Shown in pieces: positions 9,603 to 15,593 of a DNA stretch of 37,403 bases. Below the pieces are notes generated by a model. The model saw nothing but the letters and a program-made list of their open reading frames with translations, was not told the origin of the DNA and made no database searches. Position 1 is the stretch's first letter; the number at the start of each line of letters is the position of its first letter. Origin of the DNA: Nanobdellota archaeon (lineage in GTDB: Archaea > Nanobdellota > Nanobdellia > Pacearchaeales > GW2011-AR1); assembly GCA_030648155.1 (NCBI GenBank), contig JAUSIK010000019.1, positions 1-37,403 of the forward strand, written 5' to 3'. The position numbers and the translations under genes were made by a program.

Positions 9603-9610
9603 TTTATAAA
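9603..9610 (+). promoter_or_regulatory. TATA box of the NYN gene/leader RNA
   Basis: TTTATAAA is a strong archaeal TATA box. Transcription would begin about 26 bases from its centre, near 9632, which leaves a leader of about 150 bases before the start codon at 9784. Most nearby genes are leaderless, so such a long leader is exceptional here. Confidence 0.6.
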
Positions 9611-9642
9611 TAATTTTTTACTATTACTGCTAATACAATAAT

Positions 9643-9779
9643 AGGGGGTGGTATCTCTTACGAGATATCACTCTCTCCAATATCAAAAAATCTTTGTTTC
9701 TTAACATGTCCTAAAGGACATGGTTGTTTAGATTTTTGGATGTTCAAGATTGCATGGTCTTCTACATAAGCAATCTTGA
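9643..9779 (+). ncRNA. Structured leader or small RNA with three adjacent hairpins
   Basis: Almost every base between 9643 and 9779 can be placed in one of three consecutive hairpins. Hairpin 1 pairs 9643-9657 with 9662-9676 (15 bp including three G-U pairs, TTAC loop). Hairpin 2 pairs 9682-9693 with 9730-9741 (12 bp, one mismatch) and has an inner stem CATGTCC/GGACATG (9705-9711, 9716-9722) with a TAAA loop. Hairpin 3 pairs TCAAGATTGC (9744-9753) with GCAATCTTGA (9770-9779) and ends four bases before the NYN start codon. The RNA might be a processed guide or antitoxin RNA, an autoregulatory target of the nuclease, or a switch that hides the start. I see no match to a family I know. Confidence 0.6.
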
Positions 9780-9783
9780 CATA

Positions 9784-10584
9784 ATGAGAGTTACTATTTT
9801 TAACGATAAACAGAATTTTGATGGTTCTTTAAATTTGCTAAATAATTATTTTAAGAAAGGGGAAAAAAGATTTTGGAATTATGAGAAATATATCCCTTTT
9901 CTAATAGATAAGCTCAAATCATTTGATAAATTGGATAAGACCGATTTACAGCTTACTAAAACTTTTTTCTATAGTGGAAAGTATAGTTCTAAATTAATTA
10001 ATAGTTTTAGATGGAGTTGTAACCAAAAAATTAAAGAACTTAACCTTTTAATTAAAAAAGAGAACGATATATTAAATTATATTTCACAGCAAGATATACC
10101 GCATGAAGTAAAAAATAGAACAAGAAGGCATGTTGAAGATATAATAAAAAAAATCCAAGAAAATAGATCCAATTATCTGCATGCGATTGAAAAACAAAAA
10201 AGAAACTATCTTGGACAAAAGGAACTTTTTGAAGAAATTAAGAAAAATCCTTTTATTGAGATGAGGACAACTCCATTAAAGCAGAGCGGAGGTCAAATTT
10301 ATCAAAAAGGAGTGGATGTTATGATTGCTGCAGACTTGATAAATTTAGCACATACAAATTCCTACGATGTTGCTTTGATATTAGGGGGAGATACAGACTT
10401 AATTGAATGTGTAAAATTAATTAAAAGTTTAGGCAAGATAGTAATTATATCGGCTTTCCATATTCCTGGAAAGCCTCTTTTAAGTACAATTTCAGATTTA
10501 ATAGGGGCTGCAGATTATTTCCTTAATCTTAATAATTTTAGTGAAAAAGAGCTAATTGCAATGTCAGATCCATTATCTAAGTAA
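9784..10584 (+). CDS. NYN-domain (PIN-like) RNase
   Basis: This 266-residue protein has a split NYN/LabA-type PIN fold. The N-terminal strand MRVTIFNDKQNFDGS carries the first catalytic Asp (D8). The C-terminal block KGVDVMIAADL (D178) and ILGGDTDLIECV (D203, D205) supplies the remaining metal-binding acids. The frame opens at 9724, but the conserved NYN strand fixes the start at 9784. Between the two halves lies a long charged helical insert (about residues 80-160, rich in Lys/Glu/Asn) that could form a coiled coil or an RNA-binding arm. The enzyme should be a metal-dependent endoribonuclease. It has a strongly folded leader RNA, is flanked by 16-bp direct repeats, and converges on a HEPN-MNT pair, which points to a defence or toxin role (inference). 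Confidence 0.85.
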   Translation: MRVTIFNDKQNFDGSLNLLNNYFKKGEKRFWNYEKYIPFLIDKLKSFDKLDKTDLQLTKTFFYSGKYSSKLINSFRWSCNQKIKELNLLIKKENDILNYISQQDIPHEVKNRTRRHVEDIIKKIQENRSNYLHAIEKQKRNYLGQKELFEEIKKNPFIEMRTTPLKQSGGQIYQKGVDVMIAADLINLAHTNSYDVALILGGDTDLIECVKLIKSLGKIVIISAFHIPGKPLLSTISDLIGAADYFLNLNNFSEKELIAMSDPLSK

Positions 10585-10600
10585 TAAAAATGATTGTATT
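10585..10600. repeat. 16-bp direct repeat right of the NYN unit
   Basis: TAAAAATGATTGTATT is identical to 9540-9555 and begins immediately after the TAA stop of the NYN gene. See the left copy for the interpretation as a possible insertion footprint. Confidence 0.7.
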
Positions 10601-10610
10601 AGATGTTATC

Positions 10611-10631
10611 TATTTTTCCTGGAGAAAAATA
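10611..10631. terminator. Hairpin between convergent NYN and HEPN genes
   Basis: TATTTTTC pairs with GAAAAATA around a 5-base CTGGA loop (8-bp stem), with T-rich or A-rich arms on both strands. It lies between the stops of two convergent genes and could end transcripts from both sides. Confidence 0.5.
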
Positions 10632-10635
10632 ACCC

Positions 10636-11034
10636 TTATATTTTATCTTTTATTGTTTTTTTTAGTTTTTCTATTAATTCTAATATTTTTCCTTTATGAT
10701 TAGTTAAATAGCTTGGGTCTATCTTTTTTCCATCATAAGAGCTATTGTTTCTCTTTATTCTCAAATCATTCAAGAATGATATATCTTGCTCTGTAAACTC
10801 CTTGTAATTTATAAGGTAATCGATTAAATCCCTATGTGCGCTGTCCCCGCTAGTTTTAAATCCATCTAGGAGAATCAAAGCGCTTGCCAATTCCTTTATA
10901 ATTTCATAATAATTCTCAGCGGCATTTGTAGAAAATTTTTGATGATCAATTAATTTAACAAATTCTTCTCTTTCTTTTATTAATTGCAATATTGATTTTA
11001 CTCTTTCTTTATCAGGAGTTACTTTGATTATCAT
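10636..11034 (-). CDS. HEPN-domain protein, putative toxin of a HEPN-MNT module
   Basis: This 132-residue all-helical protein has a conserved C-terminal DLRIKRNNSSYDG segment (90-102). This corresponds to the R-x4-6-H RNase motif of HEPN toxins, with Tyr100 in place of His, as in many archaeal HEPN proteins whose signature is R-N-x3-Y-x-G. The gene starts one base after the stop of the nucleotidyltransferase gene, the usual order for HepT/MntA-like pairs, in which the nucleotidyltransferase modifies and silences the HEPN RNase. It probably acts as a dormant ribonuclease in the cytoplasm. Replacement of the catalytic His by Tyr could mean altered activity, or that the Tyr is the site of AMP addition. 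This point is inference. Confidence 0.75.
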   Translation of the reverse strand: MIIKVTPDKERVKSILQLIKEREEFVKLIDHQKFSTNAAENYYEIIKELASALILLDGFKTSGDSAHRDLIDYLINYKEFTEQDISFLNDLRIKRNNSSYDGKKIDPSYLTNHKGKILELIEKLKKTIKDKI

Positions 11035-11035
11035 C

Positions 11036-11560
11036 TTAAAATACTTTAATATAACCTCTCAAAATTATCCCGTTTAAAATATTATTTCTAAGCTCGGCAG
11101 ATACTTCTTTTATAGATTCTTTGAATAAAAGATGAATCTTTTTATTCAATTTCTTCTCAAATTCCTTAACTTCTATATTTCTATTTTTTCCCAGGATAAA
11201 TAAGTCAATATCAGAATTTTCTATAGATTCTCCCTTTGCAAAACTCCCATACAGGGCAATTGCCTGCGGAGATAATTTTTCCCAGATATAGTCTATTACA
11301 CCGCTCTTATTTAATTCAAAAATAATACTTATCTTTTTATAAAGCGCGAAGTAAGAATTGTCTCTTATAGCAGTATAATAAGGGATACCCCTTTTTTCTT
11401 GTTTTTTTATTAATCCCTCTTTATCAAATTCTTTAAGATAATTCATTACCGAAGGAGGAGATATTTTTGTTAATCTCGCAATTTCCCTTAATCTAAAATT
11501 ATCTGTAGGGGAATCTAAAAACAATTTTAAAACTTTATATCTGTTATATTTATCTAACAT
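11036..11560 (-). CDS. Winged-helix/MNT nucleotidyltransferase fusion, putative antitoxin
   Basis: This 174-residue protein has two domains. Residues 1-65 form a winged helix (FRLREIARLTKISPPSVMNYL, then KEGLIKKQEKRGIPYY as the wing). Residues 95-150 form a minimal nucleotidyltransferase with GSFAKGE (105-111) and SDIDLFI (116-122), the two-Asp catalytic signature of the MNT family. With the HEPN gene directly downstream this is a HEPN-MNT toxin-antitoxin pair. The fused DNA-binding domain suggests autorepression. A perfect AT palindrome lies between the TATA box and this leaderless start, which fits that idea. Confidence 0.85.
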   Translation of the reverse strand: MLDKYNRYKVLKLFLDSPTDNFRLREIARLTKISPPSVMNYLKEFDKEGLIKKQEKRGIPYYTAIRDNSYFALYKKISIIFELNKSGVIDYIWEKLSPQAIALYGSFAKGESIENSDIDLFILGKNRNIEVKEFEKKLNKKIHLLFKESIKEVSAELRNNILNGIILRGYIKVF

Positions 11561-11562
11561 AT

Positions 11563-11591
11563 GTTATAATATTATACGGATTGTTTATAAA
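11563..11591 (-). promoter_or_regulatory. Promoter and candidate operator of the MNT-HEPN operon
   Basis: On the minus strand TTTATAAA (11584-11591) is a TATA box about 27 bases before the ATG at 11560, so the transcript should be leaderless. The perfect palindrome TATAATATTATA (11565-11576) lies between the TATA box and the start point, where archaeal repressors commonly bind. The winged-helix antitoxin is the natural candidate to bind it. Confidence 0.55.
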
Positions 11592-11659
11592 CCTTTCTCA
11601 TACACCCTAACCCCGCCTGATTTTTCAGTCAATCCTCTTGCATAAATACCTATTTTCAT
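11588..11659 (-). pseudogene. Truncated 5' fragment of the GT4 gene
   Basis: The ATG at 11659 begins KIGIYARGLTEKSGGVRVY, which is the N-terminus of the GT4 protein at 8401-9501 with one K-to-R change. The copied sequence stops at 11600, and four unrelated codons and a TAA follow. The fragment keeps the promoter, ribosome site and start codon, so a 24-residue peptide could be made. It has no catalytic part and is best read as a leftover of a duplication or insertion event. Confidence 0.8.
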
Positions 11660-11708
11660 TCTAACATTCCTCCCATCTATATGGTAAATTTGGTTTTTAA
11701 AAATGATT
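11600..11708. repeat. 109-bp direct repeat, copy 2
   Basis: This segment matches 9442-9550 with two differences. It has the same orientation and the same content (promoter, ribosome site and first codons of a GT4 gene). Together with copy 1 it brackets the NYN and HEPN-MNT genes. Confidence 0.9.
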
Positions 11709-11750
11709 ATGGTGAAGGCTAAGTTAATATTATAAAGTGTCTGTCTATGA

Positions 11751-12044
11751 ATGGATATAATATTTGAGGTGATTGATAAAACTCGCAGGAAGATCCATTT
11801 ATCTAAAGAAATGTGGAAACATATATCTCTAAACCATTCCGATATGGTTAACAAGATAGAAGAAATAAAATCTGCTTTAATTATGCCTACTCTTATTGTT
11901 CCAAATAAATATGATGATAATAAGAGAAACTACTATAAATATCAAAAACCCACAAACGATTATATTCTTGTCATAGTTAGGTATTTAAATCAGGAAGGCT
12001 ATGTTGTTTCAGCATTTTCAACATCAAAATTAGTGAAAAGATGA
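11751..12044 (+). CDS. Small PBECR/DUF4258-like protein, possible toxin nuclease
   Basis: This 97-residue protein has the layout IHLSKEMWKHISLNHSDM, then a helix ending in LIMPTLIVPNKYDD, then NYYKYQ and two hydrophobic strands (YILVIVRYL, GYVVSAFST). That arrangement recalls the BECR-fold family of small putative nucleases (PBECR/DUF4258-like), with a helix containing H-x5-H and a Ser/Thr-rich C-terminal strand. The following DUF2283 gene overlaps its stop by ATGA. DUF2283 proteins are frequent partners of such small proteins, so a toxin-antitoxin function is plausible but unproven. The gene begins just beyond the second GT4 repeat. Confidence 0.6.
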   Translation: MDIIFEVIDKTRRKIHLSKEMWKHISLNHSDMVNKIEEIKSALIMPTLIVPNKYDDNKRNYYKYQKPTNDYILVIVRYLNQEGYVVSAFSTSKLVKR

Positions 12045-12271
12045 ATAAAAAAAATATAGAAATTGACTACGATTCGGAAGCAGATATATTGGAGATTTTC
12101 ATAGACGGACCTTCCTCTTCTTATTATAATGAGATAGATGATGATCTTTTTGAAGGCAGGGATAAACAGACGGGAGAATTGAAAGGCTATAAGATTCTTA
12201 ATCTCACAAAAAGAGGAAAAGACTGGTTAAAAAAAATAAAACTTCCTTTGATTGAAAGTGTCGCTGAATAA
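12041..12271 (+). CDS. DUF2283 family protein, first of three
   Basis: This 76-residue protein has the family hallmark near its N-terminus (IDYDSEADILEIFIDG), then an acidic stretch and an ELKGYKILNLTKRG strand. DUF2283 proteins are small beta-rich proteins, often encoded beside toxin-like genes, and have no established biochemical role. Its ATG overlaps the stop of the PBECR-like gene, so the two are coupled. It is followed by two more members of the same family on the same strand. Confidence 0.8.
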   Translation: MNKKNIEIDYDSEADILEIFIDGPSSSYYNEIDDDLFEGRDKQTGELKGYKILNLTKRGKDWLKKIKLPLIESVAE

Positions 12272-12302
12272 TTCTATTTACAAGAAAACTGATCAGAAAA
12301 TC

Positions 12303-12527
12303 ATGAAGCAAAATTTAGATATATACTATGATAAGGAAGCAGATATCTTAGAGATAACTGTAGGAAAACCTTCTGAGTGTGTTTTTGATGAAATAGATGA
12401 AGGAATATTTGAGGCGCATGATGTGAAGACTAATGAGTTTAAGGGCTATAAAATTTTTGATTTTTTGATTCGTGGAGGAATGAAGAATATAAAAATTCCT
12501 CTTCCAGCTAATGTTTCTATAGTTTAA
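12303..12527 (+). CDS. DUF2283 family protein, second of three
   Basis: The protein has 74 residues with LDIYYDKEADILEITVGKP at the N-terminus and EFKGYKIFDFLIRGG later, clearly homologous to the preceding gene. An in-frame TTG lies at 12252, inside the upstream gene, but the family N-terminus supports the ATG at 12303. It is probably cotranscribed with the PBECR-like gene. Confidence 0.8.
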   Translation: MKQNLDIYYDKEADILEITVGKPSECVFDEIDEGIFEAHDVKTNEFKGYKIFDFLIRGGMKNIKIPLPANVSIV

Positions 12528-12539
12528 ATAAAAGGAAAA

Positions 12540-12767
12540 ATGAATATCTATTACGATGATGAAGGGGACTATCTAGAGATTTTTATAGAGGATTCTGGCC
12601 CCACTTATGGTGAGGAGATGAGAGATGATGTTACCTTGTTTAAGAAAGAGAAGACCGATGAAGTTATTGGTGTTGGCATTCTTAACTTTAAGAAAAGAAC
12701 AAAATCTCTTAGAGATATAAAGCTTAATCTGCCCTTTGAGATTAATTTTTCTACTTTAAATGTCTAA
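12540..12767 (+). CDS. DUF2283 family protein, third and most diverged
   Basis: The 75-residue protein begins MNIYYDDEGDYLEIFIED and has VIGVGILNFKKRTKSL in the second half, the same two-part DUF2283 pattern. It starts 13 bases after the previous stop. Three successive paralogues with clear divergence suggest that they may neutralise different partners, or that the cluster grew by duplication. Confidence 0.75.
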   Translation: MNIYYDDEGDYLEIFIEDSGPTYGEEMRDDVTLFKKEKTDEVIGVGILNFKKRTKSLRDIKLNLPFEINFSTLNV

Positions 12768-12869
12768 ATGGGAATGGTCATATCTCTTCAACACTTCATA
12801 CATCTAAATTTAACTAAATAAGATAAGTTCACTAACCTATTAAGGCCAAAAAGTGAATTACATACTTTT

Positions 12870-12922
12870 ATTTCATTTCTGGGTTTAATACCCCACAGCT
12901 CTGCTGTGGCCAGAAATGAAAT
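12870..12922. repeat. Large inverted repeat A (hairpin)
   Basis: ATTTCATTTCTGG (12870-12882) is exactly complementary to 12910-12922. Inside it CCACAGC (12893-12899) pairs with GCTGTGG (12903-12909) around a TCT loop. It lies in the 236-bp gap between the DUF2283 cluster and the convergent RelE-like gene. It has no T-run, so it is not a typical terminator. Confidence 0.7.
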
Positions 12923-12923
12923 T

Positions 12924-12998
12924 AGAAATTCTCGAGTCAAAAATTTCCAAATACCGCGGAGCTTGCTCCGGTTCGGTAGGAAATTTTAGAGAATTTCT
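12924..12998. repeat. Large inverted repeat B (three-tier hairpin)
   Basis: AGAAATTCTC (12924-12933) pairs with 12989-12998, AAAATTTCC (12940-12948) with 12979-12987, and CGGAG (12957-12961) with CTCCG (12966-12970) around CTTG. It starts one base after inverted repeat A, so the two form a tandem pair of long hairpins of unknown role. Terminator pair, mobile-element end and structured RNA are all possible. Confidence 0.7.
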
Positions 12999-13003
12999 TT
13001 ATT

Positions 13004-13339
13004 TCAATATCCAAACCTTCTTTCATAATTTGTATGATTAAAATATTCTAGGATTAGAGCGAGTATTTCTCTATTATTTGGAGTGATTACTGAATATATT
13101 AACCTCCATCCATTAGGCAAAGGATACCACCATAAATTGTCTATATTATATTTCTTTTTATAATGTTTTGGAATTAATTTTTTGCGTATATTTTCACCTG
13201 TAAAAATATTCTCTTTTAAGTCTACAATTGCTTTCCTCAATGCTTTCTTAAGCCAATCTTCTTCAGATAGAGAATTAAAATTTCTTTCTAACTCCACATC
13301 AGCAAATATGACTCCATCAGCCCTTTTTGTTAATCCCAT
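13004..13339 (-). CDS. RelE/ParE-superfamily toxin-like protein
   Basis: This 111-residue protein has a helical first half (LKKALRKAIVDLKENIFTG) and a strand-rich end with LWWYPLPNGWRLIYSVI and ILALILEYFNHTNYERRFGY. The order of helices followed by strands, and the aromatic/basic C-terminus ending in (N/K)-Y-x-R-R, resemble archaeal RelE-like toxins that cut mRNA at the ribosome. The gene lies six bases after a small winged-helix-like gene, which is consistent with an antitoxin-toxin operon. Assignment is by pattern only. Confidence 0.6.
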   Translation of the reverse strand: MGLTKRADGVIFADVELERNFNSLSEEDWLKKALRKAIVDLKENIFTGENIRKKLIPKHYKKKYNIDNLWWYPLPNGWRLIYSVITPNNREILALILEYFNHTNYERRFGY

Positions 13340-13345
13340 GCAACT

Positions 13346-13639
13346 TTAGTATCTTTTGCGATTTATAAATTTCTGGGCTAACTCAGGGTTCCATATATAA
13401 ACAATATAATCATTCTTATCAATGCCTATCTTATTATTATTCCATAAATACTCTAAAATAACATTGAAAGTTCCCCACATTGTTTTCTTAGGTAATTTGT
13501 GAAACAGTTCTGTCTTCTTATATTCTCCACTATAGTCTTTGATAAATTTCTCCACCATTATAACAGTGCTCAATCTAGGGCTTCTGTTTGAAGTATTTTC
13601 TATATTAAATTTCATCTCTTTAATTTCTTGTTCGCTCAT
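13346..13639 (-). CDS. Small winged-helix-like protein, candidate antitoxin/repressor
   Basis: I place the start at the ATG at 13639 (MSEQEIKEMKFN), giving 97 residues; the open frame continues upstream to 13747 without clear coding character. The central part (PRLSTVIMVEKFIKDYSGEYKKTELFHKLPKKTMWGTF) looks like a helix-turn-helix, followed by a hydrophobic strand (YIVYIWNPE). It precedes the RelE-like gene by six bases. A pair of TCAATTGA boxes between its TATA box and its start suggests that it controls its own operon. Confidence 0.55.
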   Translation of the reverse strand: MSEQEIKEMKFNIENTSNRSPRLSTVIMVEKFIKDYSGEYKKTELFHKLPKKTMWGTFNVILEYLWNNNKIGIDKNDYIVYIWNPELAQKFINRKRY

Positions 13640-13652
13640 TATATCTAATAGG

Positions 13653-13687
13653 TCAATTGATAATATAATCAATTGATTATATATAAA
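13653..13687 (-). promoter_or_regulatory. Promoter with paired palindromic boxes upstream of the winged-helix/RelE-like pair
   Basis: TCAATTGA, itself a palindrome, occurs at 13653-13660 and again at 13670-13677, 17 bp apart and each followed by AT-rich bases. The TATA-like tract on the minus strand lies at 13678-13687, about 44 bases before the ATG at 13639. A regulator bound to both boxes would block transcription initiation. Confidence 0.5.
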
Positions 13688-13788
13688 CTTTTCGTTTAAA
13701 TAAATAGAGGCAGAAAAAACCAGATTATAACAAAAGTGTATAATCAAGTATCATCATTCAAATATCTATCGAGAATTAAAATAAAGAA

Positions 13789-14892
13789 TTATCCCAAACT
13801 ATACTCGTCAAAATACTTCCTGGCAATTTTTTCCCAGCTCATGCTTTCTGCCAGCTTTCTAGATTCAATGCTATGCTCCTTCAGGAGTGTCTTATTGGAT
13901 AAATATGCCTGTAATGCTTTTCCTAATGATTCTTCATGCCCTTTCTCAACAATATATCCATTTTTTTTAATTATTTCTTTTGCCCCTCCAGTATCGGTTG
14001 TAATAATTGGCAAACCGCATGACATAGCCTCTAAAATGGAATTGCTCATTCCCTCATTTATGGATGGGAGAACAAAAATATCAGCCTCTTGAAGATAAGC
14101 AGATATTTTATCATGGGGCTGTTTTCCCAAAAATTGAACATTTACTTTATATTCAACAGCCAAATTTTTCAAATGGATTTCTTCATCCCCCTCACCAATA
14201 AGTGTTAATTCATAATCTTTTAAATTTCTGAAAGTTTTAATCAAATTATCATAACCTTTCCTTTTTGTCAATCTTCCAGTTGAGATAAATTTTAATTTAG
14301 AATTTTCTATTCTTTTATTTAAAGGGATGAATTCATTAATATCAATTCCATTGTAAATAACATCAATTTTCTGTAAAGGAGAGCTTTCCAGGGCAAGATT
14401 TTTTAAATCACTTGAGTTAGCTATTACCTTGCCGGCCCTATTCCATATTTTCTTGCTTAAATTCTTAAAAACAAATTTGTCAAGATATTTAAATCTGGAA
14501 TTGTAAAAAGGCACATCACTTCCTCTTAGCGAAACAATATAAGGCAAACCAAGTTTCATTGCAATATACCCGCATGGAATTCCAAAAAAAGCATGAGCGA
14601 GATCATATTTCTTATTTTTAATAAGCTCTTCTGAATATTTCTTTGCCTTCCATGAATAAGTAAGTAAATCTTTATTTGTCTGAAAATGAATATTTTCTTT
14701 CTTATTAATATCTAGATAATGAATATTAATATTTTTAGAAAACTGCTCTTTTTTATAATTTCCAGTAGATGAAGTAACTAAATCAATTTCAAGATCTTTA
14801 TAATTAGAAAACTGCTTTAATAAATAATAAGTCGCGTTCCCAGCCCCTCCCCCCAAAGGAGGAAATTCATAATTAAGCATTAATATTCTCAT
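13789..14892 (-). CDS. Family 4 glycosyltransferase
   Basis: This 367-residue GT-B enzyme begins MRILMLNYEFPPLGGGAGN, the glycine-rich N-terminal loop. The donor domain shows FISTGRLTKRKGYDNL and LPSINEGMSNSILEAMSCG, the latter containing the E-x7-E motif. It is likely cytoplasmic and extends a lipid-linked glycan. A TTTAAA box about 26 bases before the ATG at 14892 indicates a leaderless transcript separate from the main glycan operon, from which it is separated by the toxin-antitoxin insertions. Confidence 0.88.
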   Translation of the reverse strand: MRILMLNYEFPPLGGGAGNATYYLLKQFSNYKDLEIDLVTSSTGNYKKEQFSKNINIHYLDINKKENIHFQTNKDLLTYSWKAKKYSEELIKNKKYDLAHAFFGIPCGYIAMKLGLPYIVSLRGSDVPFYNSRFKYLDKFVFKNLSKKIWNRAGKVIANSSDLKNLALESSPLQKIDVIYNGIDINEFIPLNKRIENSKLKFISTGRLTKRKGYDNLIKTFRNLKDYELTLIGEGDEEIHLKNLAVEYKVNVQFLGKQPHDKISAYLQEADIFVLPSINEGMSNSILEAMSCGLPIITTDTGGAKEIIKKNGYIVEKGHEESLGKALQAYLSNKTLLKEHSIESRKLAESMSWEKIARKYFDEYSLG

Positions 14893-14980
14893 TGTTAATA
14901 GTATATTTATGAAAGTTTAAAAGTATTTAGTTAGAAATTATGCAAGAATGGTTTATATATCTTTATTGCCCAATAGAAAA

Positions 14981-15292
14981 ATGGAAAAAGAGTATACCCT
15001 GATTTTTGATAAAGAATTTCATAAAGAGTTTAAAAAACTAGATAACTCTATTCAAATAGAAGCAGAAAAAAAGATATTAAAACTAAAAAGTATGCCCTAT
15101 GAAATAGGAAAGCCATTAAAATATTTTTCTAACTTATATGAGCTCCATATTAGAATGTATAGAATTTTTTATGTTATAGAGGAATCAAAAGTAAAGGTTA
15201 TTGTATTATCCTTGCATCATAAAGATGAAACAGATAAATATCTTAGAAATTTAAATAAAGAAAATATTAAATCTAAGCTTTCTGACCTTTAA
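14981..15292 (+). CDS. RelE-type mRNA interferase toxin
   Basis: From the ATG at 14981 the protein has 103 residues (MEKEYTLIFDKEFHKEFKKL). The ATG at 14948 is less likely, because a TATA box at about 14951-14960 sits inside it and is well placed for 14981. RelE features are the N-terminal strand-helix with F-x-K-E-F-K-K-L, the Y-E-L-H-I-R-x-Y-R-I-F-Y-V strand pair with basic residues, and the H-K-D-E-T end. These are the ribosome-dependent mRNA interferase landmarks. Its antitoxin appears to be the short gene on the opposite strand that overlaps its 3' end by 20 bases. Confidence 0.85.
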   Translation: MEKEYTLIFDKEFHKEFKKLDNSIQIEAEKKILKLKSMPYEIGKPLKYFSNLYELHIRMYRIFYVIEESKVKVIVLSLHHKDETDKYLRNLNKENIKSKLSDL

Positions 15293-15452
15293 AAAATTCT
15301 TCTTCAGTGGAATATTCTCCCTTTTCCACCCTTTCAAGAGCATCTTTAAGTTTTTTAATTAAAGGTTTATTTAAGGCAAGAGCTAAAGATCTTTTGAGGT
15401 CTTCATTCTCACTTTCTAATTTTCTCTGCCTTTGAACAATTTCATTTTCCAT
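15273..15452 (-). CDS. Short RelB-like antitoxin, convergent with RelE
   Basis: A 59-residue frame runs from ATG 15452 to TAG 15273. The N-terminal half is a charged helix (EIVQRQRKLESENEDLKRSL). The C-terminal half, LIKKLKDALERVEKGEYSTE followed by EEFF, matches the archaeal RelB pattern in which L-x-x-A-L-x-R-x-x-x-G-E-Y-x-T-E-E-E-F wraps around RelE. A TATA-like ATTATAAATA lies about 25-30 bases upstream (15475-15484). The gene faces the RelE gene and overlaps it by 20 bases at the 3' ends. Type II pairs are normally in one operon, so this arrangement is unusual. Confidence 0.75.
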   Translation of the reverse strand: MENEIVQRQRKLESENEDLKRSLALALNKPLIKKLKDALERVEKGEYSTEEEFFKGQKA

Positions 15453-15560
15453 TATACCATCTACCTTTCTACCTATTTATAATTTTCTATTTCCATATTT
15501 AATAATGTATCTAAGATTAGGCTCATTCTGTTTTCTCTTACTTGAAAGTTTATCAAACCA

Positions 15561-15574
15561 AAAGTTTTATATAT
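15561..15574 (+). promoter_or_regulatory. Strong BRE/TATA promoter for a structured RNA
   Basis: AAAG followed by TTTTATATAT (15565-15574) and preceded by AACCA resembles the purine-rich BRE plus TATA of highly expressed archaeal stable RNAs. The expected start point is near 15596, within the first bases of the terminal stem of the RNA below. No protein-coding gene on the plus strand follows. Confidence 0.5.
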
Positions 15575-15593
15575 TATCATATTCTCTTTACTT

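Noticed and set aside
12252..12302. Upstream TTG start for the second DUF2283 gene
   Set aside because: It would lie inside the preceding gene, and the conserved DUF2283 N-terminus begins just after the ATG at 12303.
13736..14092. Plus-strand frame over the 3' part of a GT4 gene
   Set aside because: It is a shadow of the minus-strand glycosyltransferase with no independent signals.
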